64,000 nt of DNA from CAWJMN01 sp963844055 (GCA_963844055.1 CAWJMN010000001.1:3100001-3164000), one strand, 5' to 3'; shown: positions 17,966 through 27,511, numbered from the stretch's first letter. The notes: a model not told the origin generated them from the sequence alone. Program-made: numbers and translations.

Positions 17966-18437
17966 ATGTCGCAAGACCCGCGTCAGTTCTCTCCTATGTT
18001 CAGCATCGACGTCTCTGCCGAGCCTTCGGCCGCTGAGCAATGCTGGCAAGATCGACGCCAACGAACTGATCGTGGCCTTGCTGCGCCAGATGGTAGAAAA
18101 CCAAAAGCGAGAGCTGAAACTCCTGGAAGATATCTCGGGGCATTTGGTTAGCGCCCAAAAGCAACGTCAAAGCGAGCTAACCCTTTGGAAAGAGGCCAAT
18201 CCAGTACTCGCCAACAATTGCCGCGTCGCCACAGAGACGCTGGCCAAGGTCCAAACGCAGTTCCTGCAATCGCTGACCGAAGATGTTGCCTTCAATGAAG
18301 AAAACCTCGTCGACAGCGATTACATGCTCAACGACTTCGTGGATCGCTATGGCCCGCGCCTAGCACACCTCAACGGCGTGCTGCAGGTCCTTTCCACCCT
18401 GAGCAGCAATCCTCCTGCAAGCACCAACCAGCCCTAA
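17966..18437 (+). CDS. Hypothetical coiled-coil-like protein; frame broken once at 18032-18038
   Basis: The first frame starts at ATG 17966 (QFSPMFSIDVSAEPSAA) and the second carries the rest (KIDANELIVALLRQMVENQK, RELKLLEDISGHLVSAQKQR). The join is at GCTGAGC 18032-18038. Removing the A gives PSAAGNAGKIDANEL and a 156-residue protein. The middle, from about 30 to 110, is helical and Gln/Glu/Leu-rich, so a coiled coil is likely. There is no signal peptide. The C-terminus has YMLNDFVDRYGPRLAHL. The family is not recognised. It is divergent from the broken gene at 17192-17719 and its -10/RBS fit the ATG at 17966. Confidence 0.65.
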
Positions 18438-18613
18438 GTCGCTGGTTCGCGTCCTCTTGATGCCTTACGCCTAGAACTCTCGGCAAAGAATTGCTTCGAG
18501 CCTCTGGGGCTGCTACATTGCCGGTCTGCGTTAAATTGCTGAGCAGATCGTCATTGGCCCAAGGTACCTGCCGGCTGGGACGATCTGCCTTTCCATAGGA
18601 AGGGATGGCTCGG

Positions 18614-20383
18614 ATGTTTGCTCCTGCCGTGTTGTCGTTGCTCCTGTTGGCTGCCGATCCGGCAGCGACGGTCGATCCTCAAGTCCCGCTACTCCAAACG
18701 TTCCGCAATGAGTTCGTGCCCATCACGCCGGGCAAGGACAAGTTCCCTGCGAAGTTCGTCCGTGGTAGCGATGGTGAAGAAAAGTCGAGCGGCCCCGCGC
18801 AAGAGGTCACCCTCTCGCAGCCTTTCGAGATCGCCAAGTACGAAGTGACGCAGGAGCTCTGGCTGCAAGTGATGGGAAACAATCCCAGCAAGTGGAAAGG
18901 GAACCGTAACTCGGTCGAGATGCTATCCCTTCCCGAAGCGCGCCGCTTCTGCGAGCGTGTGACTCACGACCTTCGCAAGTTCAAGTTGCTCGATGCCGAG
19001 CATGAAGTCCGCTTGCCTACCGAGTCGCAGTGGGAATACTCTGCTCGAGCAGGAACCGCAACCAAGTACTACTTTGGCGACGATGCCAAGCAACTACCCG
19101 AGTACGGCTGGTTCACTGGCAACGCGGCCGGCAATGATCCTCCCGTCGGTGCCAAAAAGCCCAATGCCTTCGGCCTCTACGACATGGCGGGTTACCTTTG
19201 GGAATGGTGCGAAGATGACTATCGAGATTCGTACGTTGGCTCTCCCACGGATGGCTCAGCATGGGCTGATGCGCAGGGGAAGAATCCCAAGGGAGTTCTG
19301 CGCAGCGGTAGCTGGAAGGATCAGGCCAACAAGTTGACCAGCAGCTATCGCTGGGGTGTAGATAAGAGCCTGCGTGACGATGCGGTTGGCCTGCGATGCG
19401 TGATTGTACGCACAGGCAAAGCGCCTCCTCGCCCCGTCGCCCACTTCCTCCCTGCCGCACAAGCAAAATTCTTTTCTGCAAATGCCAAGCTGGAAACGCT
19501 ATGGGGAGAGGGAGAGTTTACCGAAGGGCCCGCCATGGCCGCTGACGGTACAGTCCTCTTTTCCGACATTGGCAACACGATTTATCAATTTGATCCCAAG
19601 ACCAACAAGACTTCCGTCTTTCGCGCCAACAGCGGCCGCTCCAACGGCCTAGCCTTTGCCTCCGATGAAAGCCTCGTGGCTTGCGAAGGAGCCAACACCC
19701 AGGGCAAACGCCGCATTTCGATTACCAAACGCAATGCCGATGGCACCTATGGCGAGGCCACCACCTTGGTAGACAACTTCGAGGGGAAAAAGTTCAACAG
19801 CCCCAATGACCTCGCGATTGCCAGTGATGGCAAAGTCTTCTTCTCCGATCCACGCTATGTTGGGGACGATCCCCGCGAACTCGATTTCGACGGTGTCTTT
19901 GCGGTCATTCCGGGCGAATCTCCCAAGGCCGTACTGGCAACCAAGGTCGCCAAAAAGCCCAATGGCATGGTGATTAGTCCCGATGGCAAGTATCTCTATC
20001 TGGCCGAGAATGACCCGAAAGGAAAGAAGCAGCTGTTGCGACTAACGATCCAAAAAGATGGCACGCTCGTTTCACCCGTGGTGATGTTTGACTTCTTTGG
20101 CGGGCGCGGCATTGATGGCATGACCATCGATGTGGCCGGCAACATCTATGCCACTGCCGGCACGGAAGAAAATGCCGGCATCTACCTCTTTTCGCCTGAA
20201 GGAGAACACTTGGCCTTTTTGCCAACTCCTGGCGATCCAACCAACTGCTGCCTCAGCCGCGAGGGAACTCCACGTACGCTCTACATCACGGGCGGAACAA
20301 CGCCAGAAGGAGGTCCCGCCAATAGCTCGCCCACTAAGTATGGGCTGTTCCGCATTCCCTTAGCAGCCACCAGTGAGAAGTAA
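18614..20383 (+). CDS. Secreted fusion of an FGE-sulfatase (SUMF1-like) domain and an SMP-30/gluconolactonase domain
   Basis: About 589 residues. A short signal-like N-terminus (FAPAVLSLLLLAADPAAT) precedes an FGE-sulfatase domain at about 30-265, seen in EVTQELWLQVMGNNPSKW, RLPTESQWEYSARAG, AFGLYDMAGYLWEWCEDD and LRSGSW. The second half, from about 285, is a six-bladed beta-propeller of the SMP-30 type (EFTEGPAMAADGTVLFSD, NSPNDLAIASDGKVFFSD, KPNGMVISPDGKYLYLAEN). Many FGE-like domains are not true formylglycine generators, and the paired active-site cysteines of the real enzyme are not evident. The propeller may be a lactonase-like hydrolase. AGGAAGG at 18597-18603 favours ATG 18614 over ATG 18605. 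Confidence 0.82.
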   Translation: MFAPAVLSLLLLAADPAATVDPQVPLLQTFRNEFVPITPGKDKFPAKFVRGSDGEEKSSGPAQEVTLSQPFEIAKYEVTQELWLQVMGNNPSKWKGNRNSVEMLSLPEARRFCERVTHDLRKFKLLDAEHEVRLPTESQWEYSARAGTATKYYFGDDAKQLPEYGWFTGNAAGNDPPVGAKKPNAFGLYDMAGYLWEWCEDDYRDSYVGSPTDGSAWADAQGKNPKGVLRSGSWKDQANKLTSSYRWGVDKSLRDDAVGLRCVIVRTGKAPPRPVAHFLPAAQAKFFSANAKLETLWGEGEFTEGPAMAADGTVLFSDIGNTIYQFDPKTNKTSVFRANSGRSNGLAFASDESLVACEGANTQGKRRISITKRNADGTYGEATTLVDNFEGKKFNSPNDLAIASDGKVFFSDPRYVGDDPRELDFDGVFAVIPGESPKAVLATKVAKKPNGMVISPDGKYLYLAENDPKGKKQLLRLTIQKDGTLVSPVVMFDFFGGRGIDGMTIDVAGNIYATAGTEENAGIYLFSPEGEHLAFLPTPGDPTNCCLSREGTPRTLYITGGTTPEGGPANSSPTKYGLFRIPLAATSEK

Positions 20384-20407
20384 GAAGCCTGGGAATTCCA
20401 ATTCGAC

Positions 20408-20683
20408 TTAAGCGGTAAGCCAATCCAGTACGATCTGGGCCGCTTCTTCGACGGTGTCAGCCTGCTCATCACCAGGAGGCAGCACTTCTTCATCTTCCAT
20501 GTCGTCGGACATTTCAATCCAGAACCGACCATCGACATACGCCACTTCGGCCGCACGATCGCCATGCTCCAGCAACAAGCATGGATCGATGTCCTTGGTC
20601 ACTAGCACCATCCCTTCCACCTTGCCTTCCAAATTCTGTTGCAGGGTAATAAGTTCAGCAGGGACCATGAAAGCGTTCTCCAT
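20408..20683 (-). CDS. Small acidic hypothetical protein
   Basis: 91 residues from ATG 20683, or 86 from ATG 20668. The second start has GGAGAA eight to nine bases upstream and may be the true one. The protein is acidic (DMEDEEVLPPGDEQADTVEE) and has no signal peptide or membrane span. It contains GKVEGMVLVTKDIDPCLLLE and AEVAYVDGRFWIEMSDD. The family is not recognised. It is convergent with the FGE/SMP-30 gene, and its upstream region overlaps the leader of the ceramidase-like gene. Confidence 0.55.
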   Translation of the reverse strand: MENAFMVPAELITLQQNLEGKVEGMVLVTKDIDPCLLLEHGDRAAEVAYVDGRFWIEMSDDMEDEEVLPPGDEQADTVEEAAQIVLDWLTA

Positions 20684-20915
20684 ATTGAAATAGCAAAAGG
20701 GCAGGGGGCATTCGCAATCCCCTCCTTTGTACCTGATTCCTGCAACTCTGCCCAAGGGGCAGATACAACGAGTAGAAAGGGCTTGGTACACTACAAGCGT
20801 CCTGCAGCATTGCCCGAATGTCGTGCTGCGATCCCCACCAAATCATTCCCACCGACTGCCATCGCCTGATGGCATCCCACCATTTGCTACCTGGTTGCGT
20901 AAGGAACTCTCTACC

Positions 20916-22340
20916 ATGCGTCGAGCCACATTTCCGGCCGTGCTTATTGCGGTGCTCTTTCTTTGTATCAGTTCGCTCAATGCCGCTGAACCGTTGCGAG
21001 CAGGGGCCGCTACCAGCAATATTACGCCCGCAATTGGGACCAAGATCATCGGCGGCTTCATGCCGTTTCCCTCATCCCATGTAAATGATGAACTGCACGC
21101 CCGCTGCCTTGTCCTTGACGATGGCCAAACCAAACTGGCGTTTGTCGTCTGTGATCTTTTGGGCATTCAGCGGACGGTAAGCGATGAAGCACGCAAGCTA
21201 ATTGCAGAACGTACCAAGATTCCGCTCGAAAACGTCCTGATCAGTGCCACGCACACGCATTCAGCCGCCAGCGCTATCGGCAGTGACCATCTAAAGCAGT
21301 CCGAAACGCTAGATGAATACCAAGCCTTCGTTGCCCGACGCATTGCCGATGGTGTGACTCGTGCCAACAACAACTTGCGGTCGGCGGAACTGGCCTTTGG
21401 CACGGTCGATATTCCTGAACACGTCTTCAACCGTCGCTGGACGATGAAGCCCGGCACCATGCCAGAAAATCCCTTCGGCACAACCGACCTTGCCAAGATG
21501 AATCCACCTGCCGGAAGCCCCAACTTGGTCGCCCCGGCCGGGCCGACAGATCCCACCGTGGCAATCATTGCCGTACGTGAACCCAATGGCCCAATGATCT
21601 CGGTCTTTGCGACCTATTCTCTGCACTACGTCGGGGGCGAAGGGCCGGGGCATGTGTCGGCCGACTATTACGGCTTCTTCTGCCGTGCGATGGAAAAGTT
21701 CTATCGTGACGAATCCCCTGCAACACCGTTTGTGGCGCTCTTAGCCAATGGGACCAGCGGCGACATCAACAACATCAACTTTGTAACGCCACGCCCCGCC
21801 AAGCCGCCGTATGGACAGATGCAATACGTCGCCAACGATGTGGCAAGCAAGGTGAAAGAGACGGTGAGCGGCCTCAAGTTCCAGTCGAACGTTCCCCTTG
21901 CCGCCCGCTATCGAGAGCCGGTCATTGGCTGGCGTCACCCCACCCCTGAACAGAAAGCCTGGGCAGAAAAGACGTTGGCCGAAACGCCCGCCGACAAGCC
22001 AACCATCTCTTCCATTTACGCCAAACGGGCGATGAATCTTGCCGACTACCCCGAAACGACTCGCTTGCCGATTCAAACCTTCAAGATCGGCGATGTCTGC
22101 ATCGGCACGACCCCCTGCGAGACCCTCTGCGAAATCGGCCTGGAGTTCAAGCAGCGCTGCGGGATTCAGCCCGCATTCATGGTCTCCCTCAACCATGGCT
22201 ACTTCGGCTACCTGCCACCCCCACGCCAGCACGACCTCGGCGGCTATGAAACTTGGATCGGCACCAACTACGTGGAGCGCGATACTTCGGTCAAGCTAAT
22301 GAAAGAGCTGCTGGAAATGGTCGAGGAGATGAAGAAGTAG
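20916..22340 (+). CDS. Secreted neutral/alkaline ceramidase-like protein
   Basis: 474 residues. A signal peptide (FPAVLIAVLFLCISSLNA) is followed by a neutral/alkaline non-lysosomal-ceramidase-like N-terminal domain. Visible parts are RAGAATSNITPAIGTKIIGG, ARCLVLDDGQTKLAFVVCDL, the metal-binding-type HTHSAAS, and FATYSLHYVGGEGPGHVSADY with a second set of His/Asp ligands. LLANGTSGDINNIN matches the conserved NGxxGD segment. The length is shorter than a full ceramidase (about 650 or more), so the C-terminal immunoglobulin-like domain is missing, as in many planctomycete homologues. The real substrate is unknown. ATG 20916 is ten bases after AAGGA. Confidence 0.8.
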   Translation: MRRATFPAVLIAVLFLCISSLNAAEPLRAGAATSNITPAIGTKIIGGFMPFPSSHVNDELHARCLVLDDGQTKLAFVVCDLLGIQRTVSDEARKLIAERTKIPLENVLISATHTHSAASAIGSDHLKQSETLDEYQAFVARRIADGVTRANNNLRSAELAFGTVDIPEHVFNRRWTMKPGTMPENPFGTTDLAKMNPPAGSPNLVAPAGPTDPTVAIIAVREPNGPMISVFATYSLHYVGGEGPGHVSADYYGFFCRAMEKFYRDESPATPFVALLANGTSGDINNINFVTPRPAKPPYGQMQYVANDVASKVKETVSGLKFQSNVPLAARYREPVIGWRHPTPEQKAWAEKTLAETPADKPTISSIYAKRAMNLADYPETTRLPIQTFKIGDVCIGTTPCETLCEIGLEFKQRCGIQPAFMVSLNHGYFGYLPPPRQHDLGGYETWIGTNYVERDTSVKLMKELLEMVEEMKK

Positions 22341-22380
22341 CGAATCCTTCGATACGCTATTTCAATCGGCTGAGCAACAA

Positions 22381-22424
22381 AAAAAGCCGCTCTGATCCAA
22401 GTGGGTCTGGGCGGCTTTATTTCG
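22381..22424. terminator. Terminator between convergent genes
   Basis: AAAGCCGC pairs with GCGGCTTT around a 20-base loop region, with A residues before and T residues after, between the ceramidase-like gene and the TadG-type gene. It can serve both strands. Confidence 0.7.
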
Positions 22425-22446
22425 TACGATAATCGTTTGCAAGCAA

Positions 22447-23673
22447 TTACTGCGTCAACTTCGGCGCGGTATGCGTAAACGACTTCATTTGTGCAGGGGG
22501 TTCAGCCCCTGCAGGGCAAATGGTACTCGAATCATAAAGGGCAGTGGGGTCCAGAACATCGTACGGCTGTACCGTGATATTCAGATTCGAACCATTGCCC
22601 GTTACCGAGGTCACTTTCACTCCCACAAAGGCCGCAATCTTATAGGAGGCATTGCTGCCCACGCCCGATGCGGCCTGGTAAGGACTTTGTGAGGCAGGAA
22701 TAAACAGCGGCAACAAGCGAGGCTGGCCAATGATGTCGATGAACTGCTTACGCAGAGTGTTTCGCAGCCCCGGGCTTCCCTTCCAAGACTTCGGATTAGC
22801 TTCGCTCACCGGAAGTTTACCTTCATCAATGAGGGTCTGAATATCACTTGCGGTTGGACCGTATTCCACCCAGTCAGCATAAATAGGGTCAGCATTCGTC
22901 CAAGGTCCAATACACAATAGGCCAAAATTGCCGGGTGCCATTTGAGGGCTGGGATAGATCTGAATCTGAGCTGCCCCTGTGCTATCAGTATGCACAACGC
23001 CGTCAGGAGAGACTCCCGATGCAAAAAACTGTTTCCACGTATTGATATCAAATGCGACGGGCAACAGTAGACAAGGATGATTGCAGTTACTGCAACTGCC
23101 CCCTGGATTATCGCCCCAGGCGCCGCTCTGAGGATCAAAAGAATTGATCACTCCCGTATAGATCGTAGCATTTGACGTGGCCGTCAAAGCAGATTTGTCA
23201 CGCCCCGTGATACCACCAAAGAACAGCGGAAGTGAACCGTTGGCGGTGGGATCAAGTCGCCCCATCACACGGACGGTATTAGGATATCCGGCATAGTTCG
23301 CGTTGTAGGCGCCGCTTGCGTCCGTGAAGCCATACTGAATATCTCCCGGCAAAATGGAGAGAGAGTTCACACTTCCGGCACCATTATAGCGGCCATACTG
23401 CATCACATAGCTGCTGGCACTATTCTTGGCCGAACTCACAACGCTGCTGTAGTTTGGCTGAATGGGAAGCACAGAAACGCTGTAGTTATCCATCAGCTTC
23501 GCCGCACCGGCCGTTGCCGCAGCATCTGAAGCATTTTGCAGTTCACTTTTGGCTTTGGTAATCCAGCCAATGTCGACGCAAAGTGCGACAAACAGCAGCA
23601 TGGGTATCAGCAAAAATGCCAATGTTACTGCAACCGCCCCCTTTCGTTGAAACACCTTTTTCGCCTGAACCAT
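22447..23673 (-). CDS. TadG-like pilus-assembly/secreted protein
   Basis: 408 residues. The start at ATG 23673 follows AAGGGA with a five-base gap; a longer frame to 23763 adds unlikely residues. The N-terminal membrane helix (GAVAVTLAFLLIPMLLFVAL) and the following CVDIGWITKAKSELQNASDA match the TadG/Flp-type N-terminus, in which one helix anchors a large extracytoplasmic domain. The rest is Ser/Gly/Asn-rich with a Cys cluster (GGSCSNCNHPC). TadG-like proteins accompany tight-adherence pili, but no tad ATPase or secretin is in this window. It is the last of three same-strand genes, probably an operon. Confidence 0.8.
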   Translation of the reverse strand: MVQAKKVFQRKGAVAVTLAFLLIPMLLFVALCVDIGWITKAKSELQNASDAAATAGAAKLMDNYSVSVLPIQPNYSSVVSSAKNSASSYVMQYGRYNGAGSVNSLSILPGDIQYGFTDASGAYNANYAGYPNTVRVMGRLDPTANGSLPLFFGGITGRDKSALTATSNATIYTGVINSFDPQSGAWGDNPGGSCSNCNHPCLLLPVAFDINTWKQFFASGVSPDGVVHTDSTGAAQIQIYPSPQMAPGNFGLLCIGPWTNADPIYADWVEYGPTASDIQTLIDEGKLPVSEANPKSWKGSPGLRNTLRKQFIDIIGQPRLLPLFIPASQSPYQAASGVGSNASYKIAAFVGVKVTSVTGNGSNLNITVQPYDVLDPTALYDSSTICPAGAEPPAQMKSFTHTAPKLTQ

Positions 23674-23767
23674 TTGAATCCCTTTTCTTCTGGAACTAGC
23701 CGAGCCGAAAAACGAACGACACTCGCCATCACTCTCGAGGAGAGGAGCGACAGCCACTACCAAACCA

Positions 23768-24205
23768 CTACTGCTTTAGCATGGTGGTCGTGTTGGAGAG
23801 TGTTGTACTAGACATAAAATAGGCACTTGTACCCGAGAGATTGACGCTTTGCCAAGGAACCGAAACGGTCACAGTGACCTTATCAAGACGACTGGCATCT
23901 GAGACACTTGCCCCCGCAACACCATTGACATAAACGGTGACACTAGCGGCATTCGAAGAAAGTCCGGCGCTGGAGAGCGCTGTGGTTACTTGGCTAGTTA
24001 CCTGTGAATTACTCCCTCCAGGTGCTGCCGCCGCTGCGCAGGCATTGCGTCCTGCTTCTGCCAGAATGGAGGAGACGCGCAGTGACTGTCCCAGCTCACA
24101 TACCCCTAGCACCAAAATCGCTAGAAAGGGTGTCACCACCGCCAGTTCTACAACTGCGGCACCCGCATGTTTTTGCCGTCTTCTCAAAGCGAAAGTGTTT
24201 TTCAT
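23768..24205 (-). CDS. TadE-like pseudopilin-type protein
   Basis: 145 residues with a basic N-terminus (LRRRQKHAGAAVVELAVVTP) followed by a membrane helix (FLAILVLGVCELGQSLRVSS). The conserved Glu in AVVELA is the TadE hallmark position after a Gly-type cleavage site. The rest is Ser/Val-rich beta structure, with SVTVYVNGVAGASVSDASRL. TadE-like minor pilins are processed by a prepilin peptidase and exposed outside the cell. The gene sits 44 bases after the related gene at 24250 and before the TadG-like gene. Confidence 0.8.
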   Translation of the reverse strand: MKNTFALRRRQKHAGAAVVELAVVTPFLAILVLGVCELGQSLRVSSILAEAGRNACAAAAAPGGSNSQVTSQVTTALSSAGLSSNAASVTVYVNGVAGASVSDASRLDKVTVTVSVPWQSVNLSGTSAYFMSSTTLSNTTTMLKQ

Positions 24206-24249
24206 TTTGGCTACTCAGCAAGATCTACCGTTGGCCTAAGTTGAGAGAA

Positions 24250-24681
24250 TCACTCACGCACACGCGAGAAGTTTGCCGACAACTCGCCACGAACATAACC
24301 AGAGGGAATCACCGAAATATTGGCAACAGGAACAGAAATCTGAACCCCTACCTGATCCCCTGAAGTTGCTCGTGACAGGTCGCTCTGCACGTTGTTGACT
24401 AAAATTCGGGTGGTAATTCCACCAATCCCATAAGCCTGAAGAGAACTTGCAACCGATTCTTGCACTTGCGTATTAGTGCTTCCTGGCAATGCTGCACTGC
24501 GACAGCCTTCTCGCGCCGCATCTTGCAGTAAATGCTGCACCAAAAAGACAAATGCAAACTCAAAGAGCCCCAAGACAATTAGCAACAGGACGGGCAATGC
24601 GAATGCCATTTCTACAAGCGTTGCACCACGGCGTTTACGTCGTTTTGGTGTTGGCCGCAGATGTTCTTGCTGCTGACGCAT
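24250..24681 (-). CDS. TadE-like pseudopilin-type protein
   Basis: 143 residues. A very basic N-terminus (RPTPKRRKRRGATLVEMAFA) leads into a membrane helix (LPVLLLIVLGLFEFAFVFL), with the Gly-Ala-x-x-x-Glu arrangement of TadE processing sites. The remainder resembles the neighbouring TadE-like protein, with AAREGCRSAALPGSTN and TTRILVNNVQSDLS. It is the first gene of the three-gene TadE-TadE-TadG set, and the promoter should be at about 24690-24800. Confidence 0.82.
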   Translation of the reverse strand: MRQQQEHLRPTPKRRKRRGATLVEMAFALPVLLLIVLGLFEFAFVFLVQHLLQDAAREGCRSAALPGSTNTQVQESVASSLQAYGIGGITTRILVNNVQSDLSRATSGDQVGVQISVPVANISVIPSGYVRGELSANFSRVRE

Positions 24682-24961
24682 AAAACCAACCTTTTTTCTG
24701 CTCGTGCTGCATACTGCGACTGCGGAGTTCCGCTCGAGTGCAATATGCCCAACAGAAACACTACGTCGAAATCTGCCTTGGTCAAATGACGATTACCATT
24801 TTCCATAAAAAAGCGTTTCTTCCCAATTTCTTTCCCCTCACAAACATTTGTGACCTAGATTTCAAATGGCACTTTTTCAGGGCCAGTCAGCAAGCACTGT
24901 TGCATGGATATTTCATCCATGACGATCTTTGCCACTTTTCTCCACCCTCGCGAGAACACCT

Positions 24962-25756
24962 ATGAAACGCTACCTATTACTGACGGGTCTGGTTTTCACA
25001 CTGCTGACTCCCCTGGATGCGTTTGCACAAACGTCCAACTATGGGGCAACCATGGTCGATTACCTAACGGCTCGGCAATCTCAGCGCATTGGTGGCGGTG
25101 GGTCCAGCGATATGGCAGTCGAAGCGCTTCGCGTCAGTGGAGCAGAGTTCTATTCCGGCGATCTAGGAGCAGATTACCCCTCTAGCGGCGATACCGTTTG
25201 GGGAGCGCTGGTTACCGCAATCGCTCGCGACGACGGGAATGTGGTTGACTCGGCTCCATCAACCGATGTCCAGCCGGGAGACGTGATTCAGTTCTGCGAC
25301 GACGTGGAAATTGGCGACAAAGATTACCCTGAACACTTCACGGCCGTTGTCAGAACCGTCTCAGGCGATGGTGCCGCAAGACCCTCGTCAGTATTCCTTC
25401 AGAATCTCAACGACAATCGAACCGTTCAAGTCGCAAACATCAGCACCAGCCAGCTACAACACGGTTCGCTGCGAATCTATCGCCCTGTAACACGGCGTGA
25501 CGCCCCCAATGTCTGGAAATTCACCGTTGTCAACAACGTTGGCAGCAGCCAAGCCTACACCATCATGGTAGGAACCGATGCGGTCAAAGTGGTGAATAGC
25601 GCCGGCGCCAATGCCACCGGAAGCTTCTTCGTCCACCGCATTGAAACCACAGGCACTGTTCCCGCCATCGTCAATGGCGATGCTTACCTCTACGTGCAAA
25701 ACGCTACCGGGGATGAGTTCTACGGCTCACCGCTGGCCATTCGCCAGCTCAAATAG
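24962..25756 (+). CDS. Secreted hypothetical protein
   Basis: 264 residues from ATG 24962, with signal peptide RYLLLTGLVFTLLTPLDAFAQ. The first half contains VDYLTARQSQRIGGGGSSD and the segment DVQPGDVIQF, a pattern often seen in papain-like NlpC/P60 or CHAP amidases. The usual catalytic Cys near the N-terminus is not evident, so this is only a hint. The C-terminal half is beta-rich (WKFTVVNNVGSSQAYTIMVG) and may be a binding domain. It is divergent from the TadE/TadG operon and may be co-regulated with it. A clean terminator follows. Confidence 0.7.
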   Translation: MKRYLLLTGLVFTLLTPLDAFAQTSNYGATMVDYLTARQSQRIGGGGSSDMAVEALRVSGAEFYSGDLGADYPSSGDTVWGALVTAIARDDGNVVDSAPSTDVQPGDVIQFCDDVEIGDKDYPEHFTAVVRTVSGDGAARPSSVFLQNLNDNRTVQVANISTSQLQHGSLRIYRPVTRRDAPNVWKFTVVNNVGSSQAYTIMVGTDAVKVVNSAGANATGSFFVHRIETTGTVPAIVNGDAYLYVQNATGDEFYGSPLAIRQLK

Positions 25757-25786
25757 CTGCGCATAAAACTCCTGCCAAGAAAAACA

Positions 25787-25818
25787 CAAAGCCACGATTT
25801 ATGTCGTGGCTTTGTTCG
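25787..25818 (+). terminator. Terminator
   Basis: CAAAGCCACGA pairs with TCGTGGCTTTG (25804-25814) around a short loop, 30 bases after the secreted-protein gene. Confidence 0.8.
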
Positions 25819-25858
25819 TTAGGGAGTCTCCGAAAAATATAGCGTAGGGGAGGGCCTC

Positions 25859-27406
25859 CTACGCCTTCCCCTTCTTTCCCTTGGCCGGCTTGTCGCTTGG
25901 AAACTCGGCCACGCTGCCATCATCCTTGTACTGCTCGCGCAGTCGCTTGAGCTCTTGCTTTAGCTCCTCGGTGATCTTGGCAAACTCCGGCTCACCATAC
26001 CGGCTTTTCAGCTCTTGCGGGTCGGTTTGCAAGTCGAACAGCTCCCATTCATCACGCGTGTAGAAGTGGATCAGCTTGTAGCACTCGGTTCGCACGCCGT
26101 AATGGGGGTGAACCGCGTGCGGCTGTGGGTACTCATAATAGTGATAGTAAACGCTCTTGCGCCAGTCACTAGGAACCTTGCCTTGCAACACATCCACCAG
26201 ACTCTTGCCTTGCATCTCCGCCGGAATTGGAGCGCCAGCCGCCTCTAGAAACGTCTCGGCAAAGTCCAGGTTCATCACCATCGCATCGCTCACACTGCCG
26301 GGCTTGACCTTCCCCGGCCAGCGCACCATCAGCGGTGTGCGGAATGACTCTTCATACATCCAGCGTTTGTCGTACCAGCCATGCTCTCCCAGATACCAGC
26401 CTTGGTCCGATGTATAAACCACAATCGTATTTTCCGTTAGGCCCGATTCATCCAGATAGTCCAGCACCCGTCCCACATTGTCGTCAACGGCATCCACGCA
26501 GCGCAGGTAATCCTTGACATACCGCTGATAGTTCCAGCGTGTGCGATCCTTCCCTTGCAAGTTGGCTTTGGCCAGCGCCGCATTCTCTTCGGCATATGCG
26601 GCCATAAAAATGGCCTTTTGTTCGGGCGTTAGCCCTTGGGGAGGCGAAATCTTCAAGTCGTCATCACTCAGATCTTTTTCGACCGACATCTTCTGCAAGC
26701 GAGCCGAAGCCGTTCGTCCCTGGTAGTCATCAAACAGGGTAGGGGGCTCCGGAATGGTCACATCTTTGTAGTGATCCAAGTATTTGGGACCCGGCTGCCA
26801 TTGCCGATGCGGCGCCTTGTGCTGATACAGCATGAAGAATGGCTTGTCCGCTTGTCGCTGATTCTTCAGCCAGTCGAGCGCCAGATCGGTGACGATCTCG
26901 GTTGTATAGCCCGTATGTGGAACCAGCCCCTTGGCCGTCTTCATCACCGGGTTGTAGTAGGGACCTTGTCCTTGCAAGATTTCCCAATGGTCAAAGCCGG
27001 TGGGATCACTTACCAAGTGCCATTTGCCAATGACAGCCGTTTGGTAGCCGGCCGCCTGCAACATTTTGCCAACGTGCGGCTGACCACCATAGAACGTCTT
27101 TTCATTGGTCGTAAAACCATTCAGGTGGTTGTACTTGCCGGTCAAAATCACCGCTCGGCAAGGACCGCAAATGCTATTAGTGACAAAGCAGCGATCAAAT
27201 CGCATTCCCTCTTTGGCAAGGCGATCGATGTGAGGCGTCTTGTTGACCTTGCTGCCATACGCCCCAATCGCTTGGAACGCATGATCATCGGACATGATGA
27301 ACAAGATGTTCGGCCGCTTGTCCGAACCAGTCTGTTTCGCAAAAGCAGGCACCGCCAGACAGGCTAATATCACTACCCATGCCGGCAGAAGCATTCGGCG
27401 CATCAT
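25859..27406 (-). CDS. Type I sulfatase, exported
   Basis: About 515 residues. A signal peptide (LLPAWVVILACLAVPAFA) is followed by RPNILFIMSDDHA, in which the Asp pair binds calcium. The active-site motif is SICGPCRAVILTG: the first Cys of C-x-P-x-R is converted to formylglycine. Further ligands lie in GKWHL and the metal-site segment TIVVYTSDQGWYLGEHG. The C-terminal part has WELFDLQTDPQELKS. The sequence around the active site resembles glycan 6-O-sulfatases acting on GlcNAc-type sugars, but the substrate cannot be fixed. ATG 27406 was preferred over 27418, because a GGGG stretch is properly spaced only for the former. Planctomycetes carry many such genes for algal polysaccharides. Confidence 0.9.
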   Translation of the reverse strand: MMRRMLLPAWVVILACLAVPAFAKQTGSDKRPNILFIMSDDHAFQAIGAYGSKVNKTPHIDRLAKEGMRFDRCFVTNSICGPCRAVILTGKYNHLNGFTTNEKTFYGGQPHVGKMLQAAGYQTAVIGKWHLVSDPTGFDHWEILQGQGPYYNPVMKTAKGLVPHTGYTTEIVTDLALDWLKNQRQADKPFFMLYQHKAPHRQWQPGPKYLDHYKDVTIPEPPTLFDDYQGRTASARLQKMSVEKDLSDDDLKISPPQGLTPEQKAIFMAAYAEENAALAKANLQGKDRTRWNYQRYVKDYLRCVDAVDDNVGRVLDYLDESGLTENTIVVYTSDQGWYLGEHGWYDKRWMYEESFRTPLMVRWPGKVKPGSVSDAMVMNLDFAETFLEAAGAPIPAEMQGKSLVDVLQGKVPSDWRKSVYYHYYEYPQPHAVHPHYGVRTECYKLIHFYTRDEWELFDLQTDPQELKSRYGEPEFAKITEELKQELKRLREQYKDDGSVAEFPSDKPAKGKKGKA

Positions 27407-27511
27407 GTCATACCCCAACTGTGCAAGGAGAGATTGCGGGTGCCCAAACAGACTCCCGTTCCATCCGCAGTTTAGGGGCGCAGAACCGCGCCGCCAATCA
27501 CCCCTCGATGG

